From the NCBI GenBank assembly GCA_022835595.1, contig BQUP01000005.1, forward strand, positions 1,421,501 through 1,485,500: 64,000 nt of DNA, in the 5' to 3' direction. Source of the stretch: Cystobasidium ongulense. Lineage: Eukaryota > Basidiomycota > Cystobasidiomycetes > Cystobasidiales > Cystobasidiaceae. Each line of letters begins with the position of its first letter. Positions within the stretch are counted from its first letter, which is position 1. A model generated the notes under the pieces. The model made no database searches. It had not been told where the DNA came from and saw only the letters and a program-made list of their open reading frames with translations. Positions 50,014 to 60,699 of this stretch are shown here, one piece after another. The position numbers and the translations under genes are program-made.

Positions 50014-51578
50014 CTAAATACGCATGTTAAGTGGTTTACGAGTAGGTATACTGGTCCTCTTGCCGAAAGATGGCTGCGATGGAGGTGGCGTCGCGGTGGA
50101 CTTGTCGAACAATCCATGTGGTGCCTCTTTCAGTGTGGGTATCCTCGTCAATTCGCCTTCCTCTTCTGCATCGGCTTCCGACTGAGTACCGTCGTACTCA
50201 TCCCCGAAGTGCTCGCTTTCAAAGTCTGCCAGCTGAGCATGGTCATCAGAGTGCCGGACGTTGTAAGCAGGCTCTTCGGCAATGCTGGATGATGACGATG
50301 CCTTTCCAGTTCTCGATAAATTCGACACTTGAGATATCCGTCTTTTAGGTGAAGCGTGGAGGTTTAGACGTGACGAGATTGTCAAATTCCCTACCGCGTT
50401 TGGTAAGCTGTTGCTATCTTCTGTTTCACTTAAAAGCTGACTAGACTTTGCTGTCGAATCCAGGTACGCATCTTGATACGCTTGGAGAGGAGATGTGGAT
50501 AGATTGCTTGTCGAAGCTGCGAAAGAGCGAGCACTTGGTAATGGCGATACCGAAGTTTCCCTTGATCCGAAGCCAGAGTCGGCCTGTATATCGGAAAGGT
50601 CCGTAGAATCACTCAGCACAGACCATACAATGTGCAGCCACGATATTTACTTACCGTTGGGGAATTGCTGAATCGACCGCTACCTGTATACGCCAAAGTA
50701 ACGTCCGCAAGTGGTGATTCCGTCAATTCTCTAGCCCTTCTATCTGATGCTTGGATTGAAGGCACGGGCGATCGCATCGATCTAGCCTGATGATGTCCAA
50801 GCGTTTCCAAGGCGCAATTGACGGGTGCTGAAGTAGATGTACCAGCACGAGGAATTGCGAACGTCTCTCTCCCTGATCCAGTGACGCTGTCATCTTTGAA
50901 GATTTCAAACGCACCAGTCTTCTTCAACGGCGCTGGAACAGCAGGGCGAATCTTCTTATTAGGTTTCGAAACAGCTATACCTGACCCAATGGTGCGCATT
51001 GAAGTCGGTTTTGAAGACCTTTGCGACGACGCGCGTACAGAAGTCACGTGCTCACAGGCTTCGACACCTGGTAAATCGTAAATATACTTCGTGGAAGTCG
51101 TTTTACTTGATATTCTCGGGTTTACAGGTATTTTCTCAGGCGAGGCATATTCAAAAGGTTGCTTCCCTTGCCATAGATCTGTTTTCGTGGCTGACGTCTT
51201 GGTGCTGTTATTGTTATCCTTCGCTTTCTCCTTTCCTTTATCGTTGACTCTCCGCTTCCCTGTAGGATCCAAGTTCTCTTTGTCCGCCAACACACTCATC
51301 GATTTCGTTGACAGTGCTGTCCTAGGTTTAATACTGTTATTGTATGTCTTAGGCAAGCTTGTTTTGTTCAATGCGGAAGAAGCGGCGTAGAGACCGGTTG
51401 AAGGTGGACCCATTATGATTCGCTTGCTTGGCACGGGCAGCGAAGAAGCAGAAGTCGAGGATGATGACTTGTACGATGATTGCATCTTGGAACTGGCGCC
51501 CTCGTTCTCATCGGAGAAGACGCTGAAGCTGAGAATGGCATTTACGTTTGTTGTCCGATCATGTTGGTGGTTGTACAT
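50014..51578 (-). CDS. disordered protein with KEN box, D-box-like and ABBA-like motifs, 497 aa
   Basis: Two exons: 51578-50655 and 50583-50014. No folded domain is visible. Near the N-terminus FSVFSD (18-23) fits the ABBA motif that docks on Cdc20/Cdh1, RTALSTK (86-92) fits a destruction box, and DKEN (99-102) is a KEN box. Further on are basic and Ser-rich segments, SPLADVTLAYTGSG at the end of exon 1, and an acidic stretch (EYDGTQSEADAEEEGE) before a basic C-terminus (KRTSIPTRKPLN). Such a cluster of APC/C motifs is typical of substrates or inhibitors turned over in mitosis, such as securin, Acm1 or BubR1, but no family identity is claimed. A further in-frame ATG at 51629 would add 17 residues. 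Confidence 0.58.
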
Positions 51579-52218
51579 TTGAGGAGGAGAAGCGAGCAGC
51601 ACAGGACAGACAAGCACACATCTTCGCATCAGCCGTAACCTCTCTTGGCTTGGTGTCTATCTCTGCGCTTACACAGGCTTCTTGCTGCTGATGCTGCGGG
51701 AAGTAGACATCGTGGCGTGTCGATAAACAACGCCTCGAGAGCACTCGACGAGCTGGTGACCGTGACTGGGAGAGAAGGAAAGGTATACGAGATGACCAGG
51801 AAGCACCTCAAATGACACACGCGAGAGTGCGGACCTGCCTCACCACACGCTGTCGGGTGCTCAACGTGGTACAAAACAAAGCTGGATGAGGTGGATGATG
51901 AAATCGAATCACGTTGCATTGCGCGCAGCTTGACTTCTTCCCAATCCATCCGCGACATCAAGTACTATCAAGCGTTACAACTCAGCATTCTGGGAACACT
52001 TATGGCATTGCATTTTGCCTTTTTTTCGCCCTTCTTAGACATCACCTTTAACTGATCCTCCATCTATGATACATTTGGTCTCACATCAGACTTAGTCATT
52101 TCAATTCTTTCATGTTCCCTCCAGGAGATTCGGACTGCTTTGAGGAGGAGAGAAGAACCACAGAATTGTCCCGCCAGCGTAACTCCCTTTGCCTTTGGTT
52201 TCCTCCTTTTGAAACGGT
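51579..52218. other. intergenic
   Basis: Upstream region of the degron-rich gene and 3' region of the next minus-strand gene. Short frames on the minus strand (51629-51961) show no motif. Confidence 0.4.
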
Positions 52219-54343
52219 CTAGATATACTCATACACCGCATTCCTATTTAAACTTCCTCCAGAAGTGGCTACAGATCCCGCTCTACTCCTAAATGTCAAG
52301 GGGGGCGAAGAAACTAACGATCCTCTCCTAGAAGCAGTAGCTGAACCTAAAGGAGAGTGGACTTTTGGTATCGGCGGCAAATCAGCTCCATTCGATTCCA
52401 TGATGTTTGTACTGTTGCACGTTGACACTACAGACGTAGAGCGTAATATAGCCGGAGTAGATGAGCTGCTTATACTTCGAGCTGGGAAACGATATGCTTC
52501 TAATGAACCATGGAAGTCGTCATTTGGTCCAAAGTCAAATGTAGGTGAAGGTGTCAATAAGTCTTCTTTTCTTGCGATAAATGGCTGGCATGTTGTAGCA
52601 GTAGTAGCAGGTGTAGAGGTACTAGCGGCAAATGGAGGCAGCAAATGTTTAGGCCAACCAGAAGCAGGAGATAAACTTGATGTTCTAGGGGGTGAAGGTA
52701 ACACCTGACCTGTTTTACAATTCGGACTCTCAGCAGAAAGATCCAAATCTAGGAAATTCGAGCAAGTAGGGGTATCTTCTCTAGATGATGCGATTTGAGG
52801 GTTGGGTGTTGTTGGTGTTGTTGCTAATGCTGGAGAAGGAGGTGGGTGTAATGTAGTTGGTGTTGAAGGTATAGAAGCCAGGTTACTATTGTGCGTTATT
52901 TCAATGCCTAATCGAATCAAAGACGGGCTCGAGTTTGAAAAAGTAAGACCTCTAGGTCCAGTATTGAGGCATGTCATACTGGGCGCTAGACTAGGACGTC
53001 TTCGACCTGTACCAACTTCGGTATACATCGGATCTCTAAGCGATGCTTCACTTCTGCGGGTCCGTAGAGGAGGTCGAGGGAAGATGATGGCTTGTTTACT
53101 CGATGGTTGCGGTAGGCCTGTTACGGTATTATCGGGTAGTTTGGTTGACCGAGGGGCTTCTGGATTTCCTTGGATGGGTGAAGAGGGGAGATAATTTGCT
53201 TTGCTTGAGCATAATGACGTATCATTGTAGTTCTTCAGCGATAGGGGAGGAAGTGGGTCGTTCGCATATGTCTCGAAATAAGGTGAGGCATGAGGAAGTA
53301 AAGTAGGTGAAGAGGGTCTTCTTCCATAATCTTCGTAAGAAGGATAATTGTCAAAAGTATTCTGCGACGCTCTAGTGCGCTCTGTGGCCGATTGTTGTGA
53401 ACTTTTCAAATCAGAAGGAGTGTCATCTGAAGCTCTCCTTAGAGCAAAATACGCTTCTAATGCTTCAATAGCAGCTTCTTCTTCCTGTTTCCTGCGTAAA
53501 ATAGCCTGTTCTTCAGTTTCTTCTTCTGTCTCTTCTACTTCTTGAATCGCATCTGATCGCATTAGTGATACAGATGTGGTTTGTAAACTACTACTTTTTG
53601 ACGGTGGTGATGTTTGTGTGATGAAACACTTTTTGGTGTTGATGCTGGGGGATGTAGGTGATGTTAGACTTGAAAATGAACTCCGAGCACTCGCTGGTTG
53701 CGAAAAGGATGTAGTAGGTGTGGAAAAGGTACAATCTGACGATGAGAGGTTGATTGAGGATATCGACGAGTTCATAGAGTCCTGTGTGACACAAAGGTAG
53801 GAACAGCGTCAGTACTTTGAACGAGCCAACGTGAGTGGGCCAAATAGCAAAGGATGCTCGACAAGGCTCAAGTGAGGCCCTGGGACGCAAGGTGATGAAA
53901 GTTCTCCAAGCGATGCAGAGTGGAAGGAGGTACAGGAGAGGACTACTCACGGCTATCGACGCTGATCTAGTCGGCAATCCAAAGCTTGTGTGGCCAAAGT
54001 CGCCTGGAGAGCTGAGTTGCTGTTCATTCGAGATGTGAAGGTCCTTGACCCCATCTAGCAATGAGGTTTTCTGCTCCGCTTCAAGAAACGAATGCAATCC
54101 GGTGCATCCAAAATCAAGGTCCTCGCCGTTGCCATCCTCTTCGTCGTCGCTGTTATCCGGTGACCGGAGTTTGTTGAAGATCTTTAAAAAAGCAAGATGG
54201 CTTGATTTCTTGCTTCGGGGGGATGATTTGGTAGTGGTGATATTGCTCTCACTTGGTAGGAGAGAGTGACAGTCGTGAATGCCGTTCGCAGCTGCCTGCG
54301 CATGCTCTGTCGACTCGTCGCTCTTTCTCTTCAAAGGGTGCAT
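52219..54343 (-). CDS. unrecognised Ser/Thr/Pro-rich protein with a short acidic coiled-coil segment, 651 aa
   Basis: Two exons: 54343-53951 and 53781-52219, joined in phase 0. The first exon starts MHPLKRKSDESTEHAQ and holds KKSSHLAFLKIFNKLRSPD followed by an acidic run (DDEEDGNGEDLDFG). The second exon has a Glu-rich helix (EVEETEEETEEQAILRRKQ, EEEAAIEALEAYFALRRAS) that probably forms a coiled coil, then about 400 residues of low complexity with scattered short motifs such as RPPLRTRRSEASLRDPMY. No known domain was identified. A KEN-like or kinase-target role cannot be argued from this alone. Codon use and splice signals support a real gene. Confidence 0.62.
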
Positions 54344-55304
54344 GGCGGTGGTTGCGAAGGTGTCAGTATGCAGCAGTAAGCGAGTCGACGGAGAGCTGGA
54401 CGAGAGTGGGCAGTAATGTGTCCAAGTGAATCGAGCAGAGCAGAAGAGTGTCACTCCATCCATCAGTCCTGGGGGATCCTCAAATTCAACTTCAACTTCC
54501 CACCCCAAACACCACCGTCGCATACCAGCCGGTGGAAGAGGGCACTTGCATCCTTCGAGCTGGTTATATTCATTGCTCATCTTGTGCCCTCAGGTGCTTC
54601 GCGATGTGCTTTTACTTGCATACTCGCCATATCGCCCGCCCTCTTGCCCTTCCAGCTCGTCGACTTCGAATGGAAGGAATGGCCTGCATGGACTCCAGAT
54701 CTCCGTCTATCGCCCGCAATTAAAGCTGAAGGGCCATTCCGCACATCCCATCAGTACCCGATAAGGACATCAAGGCCCGCAATATCCCTGTCATTCCACT
54801 CCGAGGTAGCCGATGCCTTCGACTTTACTGCAAGCTTGCTCCGAAACGTCTCTTGCGCTTGTGCCCGACAAAGATTCAGCTAGAAAGCCATTACGCGGAG
54901 GCAGATGCGCGTCTCGACAAGTGAGGATAGTTTAGTAAGGGGATTTTGCGATGTTCACTTCTCGGTGGGTCGTTGTGAAGCTGCGCTGTACTTATGGCAA
55001 TGATCTGCCTGCTTCTGAGCGTGATCGGCTAGAAAGGAAATAGTAGTATATACTTGTACACGCTGGCTTTAACGGACTAACTATCCAAGGCAAGATGCAG
55101 TTCACGAGACCAGCTTGCGCAAAATAGGCCTCATAGCATTGTTGAAGCGTTTACGCTAGCATTTGCATTCTTCACGATGATACGCTCCGATAGATACAGA
55201 AGGTCATAATCTACGTCGTTTTGGACTCTCCTTGACAGTAGAACATTTGAACTATCCTATAGTAGCATTCCAATAGATCTTCTTCTACCCGAACAAAATG
55301 CTAT
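54344..55304. other. intergenic; overlapping short frames
   Basis: A + strand ATG frame at 54416-54883 (155 codons) overlaps two other + frames, has no recognisable motif and lies in the upstream region of the preceding minus-strand gene. I do not call it. From 55100 the sequence is the 3' region of the alcohol dehydrogenase gene. Confidence 0.4.
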
Positions 55305-56592
55305 CTAGAAAACAATAACACCTCTAAATCTAATCTTACCATCTTCCATCTTTTTAACAGAATCAGTCACATCTTCAAGTTTGCAAGTTTCAACCATGCA
55401 TTTAACACCTTGATTCTGAGCGAATGCGATGGCTTCCTCTGAATCGAGTGCATGTCCTGATGGCCAGCCATGCACGCTTATACCCTTTCCAATCATTGGG
55501 AGTGTGGGTACGGGTGCATCTCCGACGGCTGAATACGCAAGGACGTACATTAAGCAAGTCAGTCAGCCTTGAAGAATGGAAAGGAGTAGATAGAAAACTT
55601 ACGAGCTAGAATGAGAACCTTTCCAAGTGGACCACAAGCATTGACCATCTTTCCAACATTGGTAGGGTTAGGAGCAGTAATAACCACAAGACTAGCACCA
55701 CCTAATTTCTGTAGAGCTTCAGCAGGATCTTCTTTAGAAGTATCAATATAATGATTAGCTCCTAATTTGGTGGCGAATTCCTTCTTTGCATCACTTGAAG
55801 AAATAGCAACGGTATTGTAACCCATCTTGCGTGAGTATTGTAGTGCTAAATGACCTAATCCACCTAGACCTTGAATTGCTACTATATCTCCTGCAGTAAT
55901 GTTCATGTTACGAATGCCATTGAAGACAGTAACACCGGCGCAGAGGAGAGGTGCGGCTTCTGCTGCGTCAAGCTCGGTTGGGATCTTAACAGCTGCATTG
56001 GACCACAAGGTGGCGTATTCGCCAACTGTTCATACCAACGCAGAGGAAAGTCAGTATCGATAGCTGGTGTGTTTATCGTCCTTAAAAGAGAGAATGTGAA
56101 GAAAAGAGATAGCTTACATCCACCGTCCTTGGTGACACCGTTGACCTGTGCATTCTCGCACATCTGGAATAAGCCTCTGTTGCAGGCTTTGCAAGTGCCA
56201 TCCTGGTATCCGTGCCAGGCTCTGTATATATGGAGAAGATGGACATTGTCAGCTTCTCCCCACGTCCGTCTGTTGAGATCAAATGCATAGAGACCAGGAG
56301 TGGTGTATGTAACTCACCCACCAACTCTATCACCAACTTTCCATTTCTTTTCACCATCACCCACAGCGACAATTTTACCAACTACTTCATGACCAGGGGT
56401 AATAGGAAATGTAGCCATAGGACCAAAATGACCTTTTTGTAAAGCAGAATCGGAATGACAAATTCCACATGCTTCTGATTTAATCAAGATCTGTCCTTCT
56501 GATGGTAGTTTTAGGTCTACTTCTTTAATTGACCATGCTGCTTCTGGTTTTTCGACCACGATAGCTTTGTAGGTCTTGGGTAGGTTGGACAT
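55305..56592 (-). CDS. zinc-dependent alcohol dehydrogenase (MDR family), 341 aa
   Basis: Four exons: 56592-56318, 56221-56118, 56025-55603 and 55528-55305. The catalytic zinc site has CGICHSDSAL and PGHEVVGKIVAVG. The structural zinc segment is DGTCKACNRGLFQMCENAQ, which shows three of the usual four cysteines closely spaced (CKAC, MC). The NAD-binding fold has GLGGLGHLALQYSRKMG. Length and order match cytosolic fungal alcohol dehydrogenases that interconvert primary alcohols and aldehydes. WHGYQDGTCKACNRG is typical of the Adh1-like branch. Substrate cannot be fixed from sequence. Regulation is not evident; the upstream gap of 900 bases holds no second gene. Confidence 0.95.
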
Positions 56593-57515
56593 GATAGACT
56601 TGCAGGTTTGGGGGTTCTCAACTGATTTGAGCTGTCAAGATTGACATGTCGATTACGTCAGAAGTCGATATGAGAGGACGGCTACAAGGATGCAAAGGAC
56701 TTACCGAGAGTTACTGAGATGCTTCAGGTATGAATAGTTGAAGAAGAGAAGAGAGAAGCACGTTCTAGTCCTTGTCTCGTTTTGCTCAATTGCGGCTTTG
56801 CGGGACCCGATGGCCTGATCGAGAGCTTTCTTATCGCCGATGATCGCTGAGTAAAGCATAATGTATGTGGCCTGCCGTTCTGGATCAAGGTAGATGTGTT
56901 GTAATACGATATGGATTGAACACACTGTTTTCGTTGGATATCCTGGCATTGCTTTCGGCGGAACAAAGCGCGTGTTATAGCGTTGTGGCGAGATCTCGAA
57001 AACCAAGCGCAGGGAAGAAGAGTTTGAACACACAAGGCGAAATCGATAATGGTTGCCGAGTGTCGAGCCGAAGATTAAAGTCAGTCTTCGACATGGAGTC
57101 AGCGTTGTAATGATTGATAGAGGATAAAAAAAGCTTTGATTTCACCAAGATCTAGTTTCTGATGGGTGTAGAACAAAGCTTCTGGGTATAATGAAATATA
57201 ATATATTCTAAATAAGAGGTCTCTCCTTGTTTGCAACAAGGCAGTAGACGAAATAAACGGTCAATGCTTCTCCAAATTCACGAAAGTGTGAGCAAGAGAG
57301 AAGGGTTTTCAGTCCAGCTGTTGCACGAACATTCATTCTACTTTTGTTAAGAAGAGAACGTGAAAGAAAGAAAAGGATAAAATACTTCTAAATAGCCCAT
57401 GGTATCCTAATTAAGTGTTTGTGTGACCGAGGGAGGGGGGAAGGAGACGAGACGGGATGGGATAAGGTGTTTATTGAGGAAGGGAGTAGAGAGAACGCAA
57501 GATTGGTTCTTCGAT
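56593..57515. other. intergenic
   Basis: Upstream region of the dehydrogenase gene, followed by A/T-rich sequence (57110-57420) that is probably the 3' region of the secreted-protein gene. Short minus-strand frames around 56700-57030 lack any motif. Confidence 0.4.
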
Positions 57516-58108
57516 TTACTTCTTGGCGACCTTGTTCTCTCCGATGCGTGCTTTTTGACCGTGTCGCTTGACGGATCGCATAGCCTTCATCGAGTCGGAC
57601 ATGTCGCGCTCCTCGACCTGAGCGTGCTGGGGGAGGGATCTCTTTCGGGATGGGGTGGGTCCTAGGAAGCTTTCAGGTTTGCATAGGCCTGGAAGACGGA
57701 GAGGGACGAGCGAGGCAGGTCAGGGTATGTCCATATAATGCAAGGATAAAAGATGAATCAAGAGCGACTCACCAACATTGGAGTCCTGAGCGAGACCACC
57801 CGTCTTTTGGTTGTACAAGCAGTAATAGTTGAATGGGTTTTCACCGGCGAAGGATGGGTAAGAGCAGAAGTAGGTCTTGGCAGTGTAGCCATAGTTGAAG
57901 GACTCTACTGGGAAGTCAGACTTGTCTGTGAGAGGGCAGAGGAAGCGGTTGACGACGGGGTTGCCGCTGTTGGTTGATGGGCGGTCAGTGGAGTGAGGAG
58001 GATACACGACGACCGGACAACTCACGAGACTGTAGCAGGAGCATTGTCGAGGGCATTGACGCAGGCAGCAGCGAGGGCGAGAGCATAGACTAGGATTTTT
58101 GCGAGCAT
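57516..58108 (-). CDS. small secreted cysteine-containing protein with C-terminal dibasic sites, 149 aa
   Basis: Three exons: 58108-58026, 57966-57773 and 57688-57516. The N-terminus MLAKILVYALALAAACVNA is a clear signal peptide, with cleavage likely after VNA. The mature part has four Cys beyond the signal (FLCPL, YFCSY, YYCLY, GLCKP) and aromatic residues (SFNYGYTAKTYF, ENPFNYYCLYNQKTGG), which suggests a small disulphide-bonded fold. The third exon is quite different: it is basic, with PSRKR and SVKR, sites of the Kex2 type, and ends in a Lys-rich tail (ENKVAKK). Processing would release a 23-residue acidic/amphipathic peptide between the two sites. I recognise no named family. It may be a cell-surface protein, an effector-like protein or a peptide precursor. 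Confidence 0.74.
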
Positions 58109-59029
58109 CTTTGTTGTTGTTGTTGAGAAGAGTGGAGGGTGGCTGAGTGATGCTTGTCAGGTGTAAAGGAGTGTGGGTAAGCTCGAAGCGAGTGTGCGAA
58201 TGGTGTCGAGTGAAGAGTCAAGAGGAGAGAAGCAAGAAGCGAGAGAGAAGGATGAAAAAAACACGCTGAAGAAGGCGCGAGAACGAGGACAGCCTTGGAG
58301 TCAGCGACGTGATTGGACGGGACTGAGAGACGCGGAGCGGGCTGTGTCAGACACCACACGCAAATTTGAACATCGTGTAGAGAGAGTCAGCACAGTCAAC
58401 GGGAGGGAGAGGGAGATGGCGTCGACGAGAGGGTAGATTCCGCAGACTGCCGGAGTGACTGCACTCTAAAGACGCGCAGTGCTGTACGATAGCGCGTACC
58501 ATCACAAACTGTCGACGCTATAGAGCTGAACAAGGACAGACGCCAGAACCCGAAGGAGAGTCGACTTTGGCACAAGATTGGCAGTGTTTGGACAGCATCG
58601 AGAGATCCAGCAAACGCGTCGCGTCGCATGTCGTGCCGTGTCGCCAGTCGTATCAAGAGCATACATCTTCCTCGATAGTGTGCTTTCGCTTTCCCATTCT
58701 CTTGACAAGTCCGTCCCAGAACAAGCTTGCGTCCATCCACTCTGTCCACTGTCAATCCTCCCAACCGCTCGATCGGGGTTTTCGGGCCGACGATGGGTAG
58801 TCAAGGTGGATAGTTTGTTGAGGAAGCTTCGCCTCCGGCCCAAAGTTAACAATTCAAGACTATACATACACCTAGGCTGCCCAGAGAGTCCCAATCTCCG
58901 ACCCCTCAACCTTTCTGCCATTTTCCAAGACCATGCATTTTCTCGATCACGAGGGCTGGGCTACGGCACGCCTTTCTGTACTTGTACGACTTTGTCTTCA
59001 TCGCAGCAACATTGCACTTGCAAGACAAG
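58109..59029. promoter_or_regulatory. divergent upstream region (secreted protein and Mde1)
   Basis: The two genes diverge here. A purine-rich stretch (58150-58440) lies next to the secreted-protein start. Overlapping frames at 58396-59050 on both strands show no motif. Confidence 0.4.
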
Positions 59030-60162
59030 ATGGCCAACGACCATTCCCTAGTCAAGAGCGATGATCCTCAACATCCTGCGAACCTAATTCCCGAGTGCGC
59101 TAGACTCTACACATTCACACGTTTCAATGTGTCAAGCTCTTTCCACTCACTCGGTTCTTTCCTTTCATACAGGCTTTGCAGGCTGTTCTATACCCTTGGC
59201 TGGGTTACAGGTACTGGCGGTGGTATCTCAATCAGAGATGGGTAAGCTTGATTGATCCCTCACCTGTGTGCACTCTTTCAATACTCACAAGCTATCCTGC
59301 TTTTCCTGCAGCGATCACGTTTTCATAGCGCCCTCAGGTGTGTGGCGAGCGTTACTAGCATGAAACGAGCTCATCATGGCGCTCCTGCTATCCTGGCCAC
59401 TCCCTTCAACGAAAACTAACTACCTCGGACACTTCTAACTTCCTCTGCTCAATCATACAGGCGTGCAAAAGGAGCGTATACAACCAGAAGACATTTTCGT
59501 CCTTTTAAGAAGTACAAGAGAGCATTTACGTTCACCTGAGAAACCATTAAAGCAATCAGCCTGTACACCACTATTCTTTAATGCTTACGATCATAGGAAT
59601 GCAGGTGCTTGTATACATACGCACTCTCAACATGCTGTTATGGTCACTCTTCTTTGGCCAGGTAAAGAATTTAAAATTAGTCACCAGGAAATGATTAAAG
59701 GGATGAGAATTGGTGGAATTGGTAATGCTCTAAGTTGTGAGTGCTTCTTCTCCTCCTTCTTCTTGCGTGCTTATGTAGCTCGCCTGACTGAATGTTCGTC
59801 ATCAGACCTTGATACTCTTACAATACCTATTATTGAAAATACGCCAGACGAAGAAGACTTACGCTTTGATATGGAGAAAGCATTGATAGAGTATCCAGAT
59901 GCGTAAGCTGTCTCCCTCATCAGTCCATCCAGGCGTGATCATGCCATCTCTGCCGATTTACCTTCACTATCGCTGATTGACACCGTTTTGTCATCTATCC
60001 TTTCGCAGACCCGCCGTACTAGTACGAAGACATGGAACATATTCATGGGGCAAAGATACATTAACCGGCAAAGGACAAGCTGAATGCTTGGATTACCTAC
60101 TTGAGATTGCGGTAAAGATGCGCTTAGCCGGGATGAAGACAGAAGGTCTGGCTTTGCAATAA
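59030..60162 (+). CDS. mde1: methylthioribulose-1-phosphate dehydratase Mde1, 228 aa
   Basis: Six exons: 59030-59094, 59173-59241, 59312-59337, 59461-59736, 59806-59902 and 60009-60162. The joined protein has [48 protein letters not shown], the zinc-binding [22 protein letters not shown] and RRHGTYSWG. These are the hallmarks of the class II aldolase-type dehydratase that converts 5-methylthioribulose-1-phosphate to the diketo intermediate in methionine salvage. The His pair in IHTHSQHA and the later His in RRHG bind zinc. One exon is only 26 bases. Length is close to yeast Mde1 (244). Confidence 0.96.
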
Positions 60163-60699
60163 GAGGACATCTCTACTGGGCTACAAGGCATGGCGTCGCT
60201 ATGGGGGACTGGATGCGTGAGGATACCAACAGTAAAAAAGGGAGGTACACACCTGCTCCGTTAGCTATTCAATAATCATACCATTATCGGAGACTTCTTG
60301 TAACTGTTGTCTGAAAACGACCTGGCGAAGCGTATAGAAGAAACATGTACGGCACATGCAACAACCCTGCAATGAAGGCCGAGTGAATGGGAATGAATCC
60401 TGCATGCTTAGAAACGACAGCTTGCACCAATTCTTCAGATAGCGGAAAAGCGAGTCAATAAAATGGACCCAATCGGTTTTAGTGCCTGATATCAGCATGG
60501 GGTGTCACGCTGCTGTTTTTACTTAGCGACTTTTTCAACGTTGCCAGTAGTACAAAAGCTGCTACCAAGAACTGTAGCCTTCTTACCCTTTCCTATCTCC
60601 GAGACATATCTACAGCTCGGAAAGACAGGATCTTGTTCTACAGCTGCACGGGTGCTCGTCTCGACGATAAGTAGCCACGGCTGGCCATAGCGAAGAGAC
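60163..60699. other. intergenic
   Basis: 3' region of Mde1 and upstream region of the AMP deaminase gene, same strand. No gene is supported. Confidence 0.4.

Noticed and set aside
54416-54883. 155-codon + strand frame
   Set aside because: It overlaps two other + frames in a promoter-like region and shows no domain or conserved motif.
58396-58921. Frames on both strands between the secreted-protein and Mde1 genes
   Set aside because: Frames mirror one another on opposite strands without motifs, so they are probably by-products of a high-GC, low-stop region.
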